From contig NZ_RSEC01000032.1 of assembly GCF_003937945.1 (NCBI RefSeq), positions 62,001-126,000 of the forward strand: DNA of 64,000 nt. The letters run 5' to 3'. The translations under genes and the position numbers were made by a program. Each line of letters begins with the position of its first letter. The stretch's first letter is position 1. Shown piece by piece: positions 32,947-40,498 of the stretch. The notes under the pieces are model-generated. The model did no database searches. It was not told the origin of the DNA and saw only the letters and a program-made list of their open reading frames with translations. Source of the stretch: Amycolatopsis eburnea. Lineage in GTDB: Bacteria > Actinomycetota > Actinomycetes > Mycobacteriales > Pseudonocardiaceae.

Positions 32947-33912
32947 TCAGCGCGGCACGGGCACGGACGCGAGCACGCGGTCCAGCACGCCGTCCGCGGT
33001 GACGCCCTCGAGCTCGGCTTCCGGCCGGACGTCGAGGCGGTGCCGCAGCGCGGGCCGCGCCAGGGCCTTGACGTCGTCGGGGGTCGCGTAGTCGCGCCCG
33101 GCGAGCCACGCCCAGGCCCGGGTGACCGCCAGCAAGGCCGTGGCACCGCGGGGCGAAACGCCGATCCGCACCGACGGCAGCGACCGCGTCGCCCGGCACA
33201 GGTCGACGACGTACCCGATCACCTCGGGCCCGACGGTCACGCGGGCGACGGCTTCGCGCGCGGTCGCCAGCTCCGCCGCGCCCGCGACCGCCTTGAGCCC
33301 GGCCGCCGCGAGGTTGCGCGGGTCGAAGCCCTGCGCGTGCCGCCACAGGATCCCGATCTCGTCCTCGCGCGAGGGCGCCGGCATGGTCAGCTTCAGCAGG
33401 AACCGGTCCAGCTGCGCCTCCGGCAGCGGGTAGGTGCCCTCGTACTCCACCGGGTTCTGCGTGGCGATCACGATGAACGGGTCCGGCAGCGGCCGGGTCT
33501 TGCCGTCGAGCGAGACCTGCCGCTCCTCCATCGCCTCCAGCAGCGACGACTGCGTCTTCGGCGGCGTCCGGTTGATCTCGTCGGCGAGCAGCAGGTTCGT
33601 GAACACCGGGCCCTCGCGGAAGGAGAACTCGCCGCTGTGGGCGTCGTAGACGATCGAGCCGGTGACGTCGCCGGGCATCAGGTCCGGCGTGAACTGCACC
33701 CGCTTGGTCTCCAGGTCCAGCGCCGCGGCCAGCGCCCGCACGAGCAGCGTCTTCGCCACGCCGGGGACGCCTTCGAGCAGCACGTGCCCGCGGCACAGCA
33801 GCGCCAGGATCAGCCCGGTGACGGCGGCGTCGTTGCCGACGACGGCCTTGCCGACCTCGGCGCGCAGCGCGATCAGCGCGTCACGGGCCCCGGTCGCGTT
33901 CTCGCTGGTCAA
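32947..33912 (-). CDS. MoxR-family AAA+ ATPase
   Basis: 321 residues. Rare TTG start at 33912 overlapping the upstream stop by 4 bp (TTGA). Walker A LLEGVPGVAKT, Walker B NLLLADEINRTPPKTQSSLL, sensor 1 VIATQNPVEYEGTYPLPEAQ and sensor 2 VSPRGATALL. MoxR ATPases act as chaperones with DUF58/VWA partners. Equivalent to Rv3692. Its position inside the DUF4129-DUF4350-MoxR-DUF58 run supports a single operon. Confidence 0.93.
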   Translation of the reverse strand: MTSENATGARDALIALRAEVGKAVVGNDAAVTGLILALLCRGHVLLEGVPGVAKTLLVRALAAALDLETKRVQFTPDLMPGDVTGSIVYDAHSGEFSFREGPVFTNLLLADEINRTPPKTQSSLLEAMEERQVSLDGKTRPLPDPFIVIATQNPVEYEGTYPLPEAQLDRFLLKLTMPAPSREDEIGILWRHAQGFDPRNLAAAGLKAVAGAAELATAREAVARVTVGPEVIGYVVDLCRATRSLPSVRIGVSPRGATALLAVTRAWAWLAGRDYATPDDVKALARPALRHRLDVRPEAELEGVTADGVLDRVLASVPVPR

Positions 33913-35048
33913 GTTCGCCCTGCCTCTCGTTCCACCCGGTCCAGTTCGCCCGCCAGCCGGACCAGCTCCGCGTCGCCGGTCACCGGCGGGCCGTAGAGCA
34001 CCGCGCCGACGTCATTCGCCGCGCGGCCGGTGCGCTCGCCCACCGAGGCCACCAACGCCGCCGGTTCGGCGTCGCGCGGCAGGCCCAGCGCGGTCCGCAG
34101 CCGGGTCCGCGCCGCCTTCCGCAGCGTCTCACCCGCGTGGTCGGCCGCCTTCGCCCGCCGGTACAGCCGCGCGCGCCCCTCGGCGGTTTCGGCCGCGCGG
34201 ACGACGATCGGCAGCGGCTCGGTGACCACCGGGCCCAGCCGCCGCGCCCGCCACAGCGCCAGCAGCACGACGGCGATCCCCGCCTGCGCGGCACCGTAGT
34301 ACCAGCCGGCCGGGATCAGGTCGAAGATCGACTTGCGGCTGGCGTCGAGCCCGGGGTCCGTGACCGAGGGCAGGTACCAGACCAGCCGCGGGTGCGCCCC
34401 GAGCAGGCGCAGCGCCAGCGCCGCGTTGCCCTGCTCGGCGAGCCGCGAGTTGGTCAGCGGCGCCGCGGAGCCGAGCAGCGTCGTCGTGCCGCCCGCGTCG
34501 GCGAGCTGCAGCAGCGTGCCGCCGCCGTCTTCGCCGGGGTAGCAGGAGCGCGCGCCGGGGGACGCGTACCCGGTGCCGCCGAGGGTGACGTCGCCCGCCG
34601 CGACGGCCGCGGCGACCGTGCACTGCGGGCTCAGCGGGCCGACTTCGCTGTCGCCCTCGCGGCGCACCAGCGGCAGCGAGTCCTGCAGCGTCAGCGTTCC
34701 CGGCGTCACCAGCACGACGTCGGCGGAACGCTCCCGCAGCGCGTCGAGCCGCTTCGCCGGCACCAGGTCGGGCTGGGTGACGAGCAGCGTCGCGTTCTCG
34801 CCCGCCACGTCGTCCGCTTCGGCCATCGTGTGCGCGGTCCGGATGTCCACGCCCTGGTCGCGCAGGAGCTTCGCGAGCGCGTGGGCGCCGCCGGGCTCGT
34901 AGGAGCCGGGTTCGAGCGCGCCGTGCGTCTGCTCCCCGCGGCCGAGCAGGAGCAGGGCGCCCGCGGCGAAGACCAGCACGACGAGGGCGAGCGGGATCCG
35001 GGCACCGCGCCAGATCCGGCGCAAGTCCGGCGAAACGGAGGTGCTCAT
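33909..35048 (-). CDS. DUF4350 membrane protein
   Basis: 379 residues from ATG 35048. N-terminal helix (IPLALVVLVFAAGALLLLGR), external domain of ~220 residues with SYEPGGAHALAKLLRDQGVD (DUF4350, reminiscent of a GATase-like fold), a second helix (GAAQAGIAVVLLALWRARR) and a cytoplasmic tail. Overlaps both neighbours by 4 bp. Part of the MoxR cluster; function not known. Confidence 0.88.
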   Translation of the reverse strand: MSTSVSPDLRRIWRGARIPLALVVLVFAAGALLLLGRGEQTHGALEPGSYEPGGAHALAKLLRDQGVDIRTAHTMAEADDVAGENATLLVTQPDLVPAKRLDALRERSADVVLVTPGTLTLQDSLPLVRREGDSEVGPLSPQCTVAAAVAAGDVTLGGTGYASPGARSCYPGEDGGGTLLQLADAGGTTTLLGSAAPLTNSRLAEQGNAALALRLLGAHPRLVWYLPSVTDPGLDASRKSIFDLIPAGWYYGAAQAGIAVVLLALWRARRLGPVVTEPLPIVVRAAETAEGRARLYRRAKAADHAGETLRKAARTRLRTALGLPRDAEPAALVASVGERTGRAANDVGAVLYGPPVTGDAELVRLAGELDRVEREAGRT

Positions 35049-35674
35049 ACGGCGACCGGCCGCTCACGGCGGCACTGCTCGTCCAGCTCGGTCAACGTGC
35101 GGTACGCCGCTTCGGTGCCTGCGCGGCCGCCGTAGTGGACGTCGTCGAAGAGCCGCGCGCCTTGCCGCAGCGCGTCGGCGGCGTTCGGCAGCAGGACACC
35201 GGCCTCGGCGGCGGCTTCGTCCGCCGTCCGGCCGGAGCGGGTGTCGAGCAGCGCGCGCTCCTCCAAGGCCCGCACGACGGCGCGGAAGCGGTCGCGCACG
35301 GCGTCGTCGTACCGGCCGGCCGCGGCGGCTTCGGCGGCCGAGCGGCGGTAGCCCTCGGCGCTCTGCCGCTGCCCGCCGAAGACCACCCGGTCGGCGCGGG
35401 CGGTGCGGGCGACCTTGCCGGTACGCAGCCGGACCACGACGACGAGCACGATCAGCAGCGCGATGACCAGCAGCAGCCCGAAGGGGCCGCCCGGGACCAC
35501 CGACGACATGCCCCTCAGCAGCTTTTCCACCTGCTCGCCGAGCCACTGCCCGACCTGTTGCAGGAAGCCGGGCTGCGCGTCGCGGTACTTCGGGTCGGAC
35601 AGCTCCTCCGCGGCGGCGCGGCGGGCCGGGTCCCGGTCGATGTCGACCGGGACGTCGGTGAAGAACAGCGTCAC
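35045..35674 (-). CDS. DUF4129 domain protein
   Basis: 209 residues from GTG 35674, overlapping the upstream stop (GTGA). External N-terminal part, one helix (FGLLLVIALLIVLVVVVRLR) and a C-terminal cytoplasmic DUF4129 domain with YDDAVRDRFRAVVRALEERA and LFDDVHYGGRAGTEAAYRTL. DUF4129 domains regularly accompany transglutaminase/DUF58/MoxR sets. Confidence 0.88.
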   Translation of the reverse strand: MTLFFTDVPVDIDRDPARRAAAEELSDPKYRDAQPGFLQQVGQWLGEQVEKLLRGMSSVVPGGPFGLLLVIALLIVLVVVVRLRTGKVARTARADRVVFGGQRQSAEGYRRSAAEAAAAGRYDDAVRDRFRAVVRALEERALLDTRSGRTADEAAAEAGVLLPNAADALRQGARLFDDVHYGGRAGTEAAYRTLTELDEQCRRERPVAV

Positions 35675-36813
35675 CACGCCTGCGGGGGCTGGACCCCGGC
35701 CGCGCGCGCCAGCTCGATGTCCATGCCTTCGCGGCGCATCCGCTGGTCGAGGTAGAGGATCGCGGTGACCAGCGCGACGAACGGGATGGCGATGGTGCCG
35801 GAGACGATCTGCCCGGCGGACTGCAGGAGCAGCTCGCCGGTGCCCGGCACGGACACCTTGCCCGGGTTGAGGAAGCCGTCGAACACGCCGGTCCCCAGCG
35901 CGAACGGCAGCTGGATGATGTTCTCGAAGAACGACTGGATGATCCGCGCCAGCACGAGGACGCCGAGCACCCGCCAGAACGCGCCGCTCACCAGCTTGAC
36001 CGACCGGGCGAACGCCTCGCGGAACGTGCCGCGCTCGAGCACCAGCGCCGGGGACGCCAGCGCCCAGAACACCCAGGCGAGGACGCCGGGGATGATGCAG
36101 AGCATCAGGCCGATCGTGCTGGTCAGCGCGTAGACGAAGGCGACGCCGAGCAGCGGCAGCAGCCGCGGCTGCACTTCGCTCCACACGATGCCGAAGGTGA
36201 CCTCGCGGCCCAGCGCGGCGCGGCCCACGACCGCGGCCATCAGGCCGGTGGCGACCGTCATCAGCAGCGCGGAGATGAGCGACGCCGGCAGCGCCACGAT
36301 CAGGAGGTCGCCCAAGGTGCCGAACAGGGCGTTGCGGAGTTCCTCGTCGGTCGCGCCCGGCCCGAGTTCGGCCGTCGAGGTCAGGCTTTCGAGGTCCGCG
36401 TAGAGGAACTTCTGCGCGACGAAGGTCAGCGCGGCGCTGATCACCGCGACCACCGCGCCGATGCCCAGCACGAGCAGCGGGTTGCGGCGCAGCGTCGTGA
36501 TCGCGCCGTCGAGGATGTCGCCGATGTTCAGCGGCCGGAGCGCGATCACGCCCGGTTTGCCCAGCCCGTGCGGGTTCCAGCGCGGCTGCGGCGCCTGCCA
36601 CGCGGGTGCCTGCTGCCAGCCCGGCGGCGGCGTCGGCGGGGCGGGCGGGGTGTCCGGCGCCTGCCACCCGCGCGGCGGCGTGGCCGGTGACGCGGTGTGG
36701 TCTTCCGTCGGCTTCGGCTCACCCGATCCGGGGGCGGGAGCCGCGGGCACGCCCCGGCTCGGTGTCGGCGTGTCGGCGCCCTCTCCGCCGGGCGCGCCAC
36801 CGGTGTCTGTCAT
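35671..36813 (-). CDS. multi-pass membrane protein with Pro-rich cytoplasmic N-terminus
   Basis: 380 residues from ATG 36813. Pro/Gly-rich first ~85 residues with a repeated PPPGW/PPRGWQ pattern, then RPLNIGDILDGAITTLRRNP and six or so long helices. The IGDILDGAI...RRNP motif is typical of actinobacterial proteins loosely annotated as glycerophosphoryl diester phosphodiesterase membrane domain-like, but no phosphodiesterase domain is present. First gene of the leftward operon leading to MoxR and DUF58. Function unknown. Confidence 0.82.
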   Translation of the reverse strand: MTDTGGAPGGEGADTPTPSRGVPAAPAPGSGEPKPTEDHTASPATPPRGWQAPDTPPAPPTPPPGWQQAPAWQAPQPRWNPHGLGKPGVIALRPLNIGDILDGAITTLRRNPLLVLGIGAVVAVISAALTFVAQKFLYADLESLTSTAELGPGATDEELRNALFGTLGDLLIVALPASLISALLMTVATGLMAAVVGRAALGREVTFGIVWSEVQPRLLPLLGVAFVYALTSTIGLMLCIIPGVLAWVFWALASPALVLERGTFREAFARSVKLVSGAFWRVLGVLVLARIIQSFFENIIQLPFALGTGVFDGFLNPGKVSVPGTGELLLQSAGQIVSGTIAIPFVALVTAILYLDQRMRREGMDIELARAAGVQPPQAW

Positions 36814-37006
36814 CGAAGCCCCTCGCCTGCAGTACCTGCTTGCGGACACTCTCTCAGAGCCACTTGTACCCGGCCAGACCTGGGGTGACGTCCGGTCGCC
36901 GTGACACCACGCGCACGGACGGGTGCGGGACGGCCCGTTCCCCCGATATGCTGAACCGCGGGATCGGGTACCCCCGATCCGTACCGAGACCCTTCGGGAC
37001 TGCCTA

Positions 37007-38083
37007 GTGACGCAACCGCCCCACGGCCGGGTACCGCCTCGCGGAACCGTTCAGCCGCCGCCGGTGCCGGGTGCGCAACCGGATCTCCCGTGGCTGGGCC
37101 AACCGCACACCGTGGCCGCCCCGAAGCGCCGCTCACCGGCGGCGGTGATCGGCGTGTGCCTGGGCGCGGTGGCCGTGCTGGTGCTCGGGCTGGTCGCGAT
37201 CGTCGCGCTCAACCGCACCGAAACGCCGCTGGCCGACCCCAGCTTCCGGGACGCGCCGTCGTCGCAGGACAGCCCGGCCCCGCTGCCCCCCGGCGGCGCG
37301 GGCGCCCCGGCGTCGGCGTCGAACCCCGCGACCGAGACGCCGTCACCCAGCGCGACCGGCCCGCAGAAGGTCCTCAAGCTGGCCGACCACCCGATCCTGC
37401 AGGACCCGAACGCGGGCCTGCAGAACCGCGTGTGCACGCTCCCGGCCTGGCAGAGCACCCAGGAGGGCGCAGAGGCGTTCTTCACCGCGGCCAGCAAGTG
37501 CCTGGACGCGGCGTGGGGCCCGTTCCTCGAGGCCTACCACCTGCCGTTCACCCCGCCGGCCCTGCACTTCCCGACCGGCGCGAGCTTCGAAACCGAGTGC
37601 GGCACCATCCAGGTCGGCATCGCGACGGCCGCGTACTACTGCGAAAACAACCTGTACGTCCCGTTCCGCGGCCTGCAGACCGACCAGTACGGCAACAACC
37701 CCGGCGTCTACCTGGCCCTGTTCGCGCACGAGTACGGCCACCACGTCCAGGAGGTCGCCGGCCTGATGGACGCGGCCTGGCAGAAGATCTACGAGGCCGG
37801 CCAGAACAGCCCGGCCGGGCTGGAGATGTCCCGGCGCAAGGAACTGCAGGCCCAGTGCTTCTCGGGCATGTTCCTCGGCGCGCACGTCGACCAGGGCGGC
37901 ACGATCAGCCGCGACATGTACAACAAGGCCTGGAACGACCAGGAGACCCGCGGCGACAACACGTCCCGCAGCCACGACCACGGCACGAACGCCCACTACG
38001 CGGCCTGGTGGCGAGCGGGCGCGACGAGCAACCGGATCGCGGACTGCAATACGTTCGCGGCGCCGTCCTCCGAGGTCAGCTAG
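37007..38083 (+). CDS. membrane-anchored neutral zinc metallopeptidase, paralogue of the 27247 gene
   Basis: 358 residues from GTG 37007. Short cytoplasmic Pro-rich tail (1-40), helix (SPAAVIGVCLGAVAVLVLGL), Pro/Ser linker, then the peptidase domain (~110-358) with FAHEYGHHVQEVAGL and RRKELQAQCFSGMFLGAHVD. The paired Cys and the tail W..GATSNRIADCNTFA match the paralogue, including a stop preceded by SSEVS (SGDVS in the paralogue). Upstream: TATGCT at 36947-36952 and an inverted repeat GGATCGGG/CCCGATCC at 36961-36980, which would form a 5' leader hairpin. The two peptidases bracket the MoxR cluster. Confidence 0.9.
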   Translation: MTQPPHGRVPPRGTVQPPPVPGAQPDLPWLGQPHTVAAPKRRSPAAVIGVCLGAVAVLVLGLVAIVALNRTETPLADPSFRDAPSSQDSPAPLPPGGAGAPASASNPATETPSPSATGPQKVLKLADHPILQDPNAGLQNRVCTLPAWQSTQEGAEAFFTAASKCLDAAWGPFLEAYHLPFTPPALHFPTGASFETECGTIQVGIATAAYYCENNLYVPFRGLQTDQYGNNPGVYLALFAHEYGHHVQEVAGLMDAAWQKIYEAGQNSPAGLEMSRRKELQAQCFSGMFLGAHVDQGGTISRDMYNKAWNDQETRGDNTSRSHDHGTNAHYAAWWRAGATSNRIADCNTFAAPSSEVS

Positions 38084-38085
38084 CG

Positions 38086-38466
38086 ACGCGCGTCAGACGC
38101 GTGGTCTGCCCGGCGCCGAGGGGATGTCACGGCTCCGGCGAAGTCGCCGGGGGTGTCTTGAATGAGTCATTCAGGACCTCCGAAGACCTGAATGAGTCAT
38201 TCAAGACGTCGGCGAAGCCGCCGCAGGGCAGACTGCCGCGACTTTGCCGGGACCCTGCGCGGGGATGTCACGAAAGGGTCGTTCATGTCGTCTGGCGACA
38301 GGGCCCCGGCAAAGTCGCCGAGGGCCGACCGCTCGGTCTGAACCGACCGGCGCCGGCCGCGGCGAGTGGCGCAGGGCGGCCCCGCGGTGTCGGCGAAGCC
38401 GCCGCCGGATGTCATGAAAGGGTCGTTCATGTCGTCCGGCGAGGTGAACGACCCTTTCATGACATC
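38086..38466. repeat. composite palindromic repeat array between convergent genes
   Basis: The largest gene-free stretch in the window (373 bp). It contains: GCGTCAGACGC (38090-38100); two direct copies of TGAATGAGTCATTCA inside arms 38155-38175 and 38187-38207; a 20-bp inverted pair with one mismatch at about 38238-38257 and 38299-38318; a direct repeat of 35 bp with two differences at 38264-38298 and 38408-38442; and a perfect 22-bp palindrome 38408-38429/38445-38466. GGCGAAG(T/C)CGCCG modules recur at least three times. No gene is seen. The last palindrome includes the stop codon of the next gene. Confidence 0.85.
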
Positions 38467-38912
38467 GCGGATCGCCGCAGCGGGATGCTCAGCCACAGGT
38501 AGGCGAACATCCCGCCGGAGAAGCACGCGAACACCAGCAGCGCGAGCCCGAGCGGCCGCCGCGCGTCCGACGAGCCCGTCGAGGTGTCCGCGGCGTGCAC
38601 GGTGACCGCGCCCTGGTCCGGCAGTTCCTCCGGGACGCTGACCTCGACGCGCTCGCCCTGGCCGTGCCCGCAGCCGTTCAGCGTGCCTTCGTGGGTCTTG
38701 CCCGCGACGGTGAACTTGACCGTCTCGACGGCGTCCGGCTTGTCGCACGCCGCCGGCTTGGTCACCTCGGCCTGCACCGGGGCGCCGGCGTTGTCGTTGG
38801 TGATGCCCAGCAGCCCCGGCCCGGCCAGCCAGGCGAGCAGCACGACGAGCACGCCCGCCGCGGCGGGGATCGCCACCGTGGGCCACTTGAGTGCGAGGGA
38901 TCGCGGGGGCAC
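38457..38912 (-). CDS. small membrane protein of unknown function, two helices
   Basis: 151 residues from ATG 38912. Helix near the N-terminus (VAIPAAAGVLVVLLAWLAGP), an external region of ~75 residues with two Cys (AACDKPDAV and NGCGHGQGE, possible disulfide), and a C-terminal helix (LGLALLVFACFSGGMFAYLW). The stop codon TGA (38457-38459) and last residues come from the 38408-38466 palindrome. I do not recognise a family. Located 42 bp after the stop of the K+ channel gene on the same strand. Confidence 0.7.
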   Translation of the reverse strand: MPPRSLALKWPTVAIPAAAGVLVVLLAWLAGPGLLGITNDNAGAPVQAEVTKPAACDKPDAVETVKFTVAGKTHEGTLNGCGHGQGERVEVSVPEELPDQGAVTVHAADTSTGSSDARRPLGLALLVFACFSGGMFAYLWLSIPLRRSAMS

Positions 38913-38954
38913 CCGGCCATGGTTCCAGATTCCGCGGCCGAAACCCAGGAGCCC

Positions 38955-40037
38955 TCAGCGCTGCTCGATCTTCTCCGCCTGCGTCACCTTCTTGACGTAC
39001 AGCAGCTTGTCGCCGGGCTCGATGGCGTCGGCCTGCGGGGCGTCGACGCGGTAGAGGACGCCGTCGCGGACCAGGCCGAGGACGAGGTCGGACAGGTGCC
39101 GCGGCGACCCGCCCTCCTCCGCCGGCTCGACCGCCCGCTCGGCGATGGCCAGGCCCGACTCCGGCGTGAGCAGGTCCTCCATGATGTCGACGACCAGCGG
39201 CGTCGACGTCGCCATGCCGAGCAGCCGCCCGGCCGTCTCGCTGGAGACGACGACCTGGTTCGCGCCCGACTGCTTCAGCAGGTGGACGTTCTCCGCCTCC
39301 CGCACCGACGCCACGATGTGCGCCTTGGGCGCCAGCTCGCGTGCGGTGAGCGTGACGAGCACCGCCGTGTCGTCCCGGTTCGGGGCGACGACGACCGCGC
39401 GCGCGTGCTGCACCGCGGCGACGCGGAGGACGTCGGCGCGGGTGGCCGAGCCGTGCACGGCGACCAGGCCCAGCGCGCTCGCCGCGTCGAGGGCCTGCTG
39501 GTCGGTGTCGACGACGACGATCTGGCCCGGGGCGACGTTCTCGTCGCCGAGCAGCGCGTTGACGGCGGACCGGCCCTTGGTGCCGAACCCGACGACGACC
39601 GTGTGGTCGCGCACCTTCGTCCTCCACTTCTGGATCTTGAACGCCTGGCGGGAGCGCTCGGTGAGCACTTCCAGGGTGGTCCCGACCAGGACGATGAGGA
39701 AGAGCACCCGCAGCGGGGTGATCACCAGGACGTTCACCAGCCGCGCCGACGACGTGGCCGGCGCGATGTCGCCGTAGCCGGTGGTCGAGAGCGAGACGGT
39801 GGCGTAGTACAGGCTGTCCAGCAGGGACAGGCCGTCTCCGTTCGCGTCGCGGTACCCGTCGCGGTCGAGGTAGACGATGACCACGGTGGCCAGCAGCGCC
39901 AGCATCGCGCCGATGATCCGCTTCACGATGGACCGCAGCGGGCTGACCGTCAGCTCGGGCATCCGCAGGACGCCGACGAGCTCGTGGTCCGGCCGATCGG
40001 TGAGACTGCCCAGCGGCAACCGCTTGAGGGCCTTCAT
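38955..40037 (-). CDS. two-helix potassium channel with RCK/TrkA-N domain
   Basis: 360 residues from ATG 40037. First helix IIGAMLALLATVVIVYLDRD, pore loop LYYATVSLSTTGYGDIAPA (TTGYGD selectivity filter), second helix LVITPLRVLFLIVLVGTTLE, then a cytoplasmic Rossmann-type RCK domain VVVGFGTKGRSAVNALLGDE with VVDTDQQALDAA, and a TrkA-C-like end. A gated K+ or related cation channel. Matches Rv3200c, which also neighbours the AdnAB genes in M. tuberculosis. Confidence 0.92.
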   Translation of the reverse strand: MKALKRLPLGSLTDRPDHELVGVLRMPELTVSPLRSIVKRIIGAMLALLATVVIVYLDRDGYRDANGDGLSLLDSLYYATVSLSTTGYGDIAPATSSARLVNVLVITPLRVLFLIVLVGTTLEVLTERSRQAFKIQKWRTKVRDHTVVVGFGTKGRSAVNALLGDENVAPGQIVVVDTDQQALDAASALGLVAVHGSATRADVLRVAAVQHARAVVVAPNRDDTAVLVTLTARELAPKAHIVASVREAENVHLLKQSGANQVVVSSETAGRLLGMATSTPLVVDIMEDLLTPESGLAIAERAVEPAEEGGSPRHLSDLVLGLVRDGVLYRVDAPQADAIEPGDKLLYVKKVTQAEKIEQR

Positions 40038-40128
40038 GCACCTGCTCCCGGCGCCAGGTGTCGAGCGTCACTCACGCCCGGAGGATAGCCCAGCCGGGTG
40101 GCGGGCCGCCGCGTGGAACGATGACTCC

Positions 40129-40491
40129 ATGGCTGATCCGCACCGGCCCGCGCACCTCCTGGCGGGCGCACTGGGCTTCATGGGCGTCCTGCACTTCGCC
40201 GTGCCCAAGCCGTTCGACGCGCTGATCCCGGCGTCGCTGCCGGGTTCCCGGCGGGCGTGGACGTACGGCTCGGGCGTGGCGGAACTGGCGGTCGCGGCCG
40301 CGGTGGCGGTCCCGCGCACCCGGCGGCTGGGCGGCCTGGCAGCGGCGCTGCTGTTCCTGGGTGTGTTCCCGGGGAACGTGAAGATGGCGGTGGACGCGAA
40401 GACCACGCCGCAGCGGGCGGTCGCGTGGGGACGGCTGCCGCTGCAGTGGCCGCTGATCGCGTGGGCGCTGAAGGTCCGCGACCGGGCCTGA
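40129..40491 (+). CDS. DoxX-like small membrane protein
   Basis: 120 residues from ATG 40129. Four hydrophobic segments: AHLLAGALGFMGVLHFAVPK, WTYGSGVAELAVAAAVAVPR, GGLAAALLFLGVFPGNVKMA and a C-terminal LQWPLIAWALKV. Typical of the DoxX/MauE-like family, membrane proteins of uncertain redox role. It runs toward the convergent adnB stop 7 bp away, leaving no room for a separate terminator. Confidence 0.78.
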   Translation: MADPHRPAHLLAGALGFMGVLHFAVPKPFDALIPASLPGSRRAWTYGSGVAELAVAAAVAVPRTRRLGGLAAALLFLGVFPGNVKMAVDAKTTPQRAVAWGRLPLQWPLIAWALKVRDRA

Positions 40492-40498
40492 CCCGGCC

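Noticed and set aside
38155..38466. CRISPR-like array
   Set aside because: Repeats are of mixed type, irregularly spaced and mostly inverted. No uniform repeat-spacer periodicity and no cas genes nearby.
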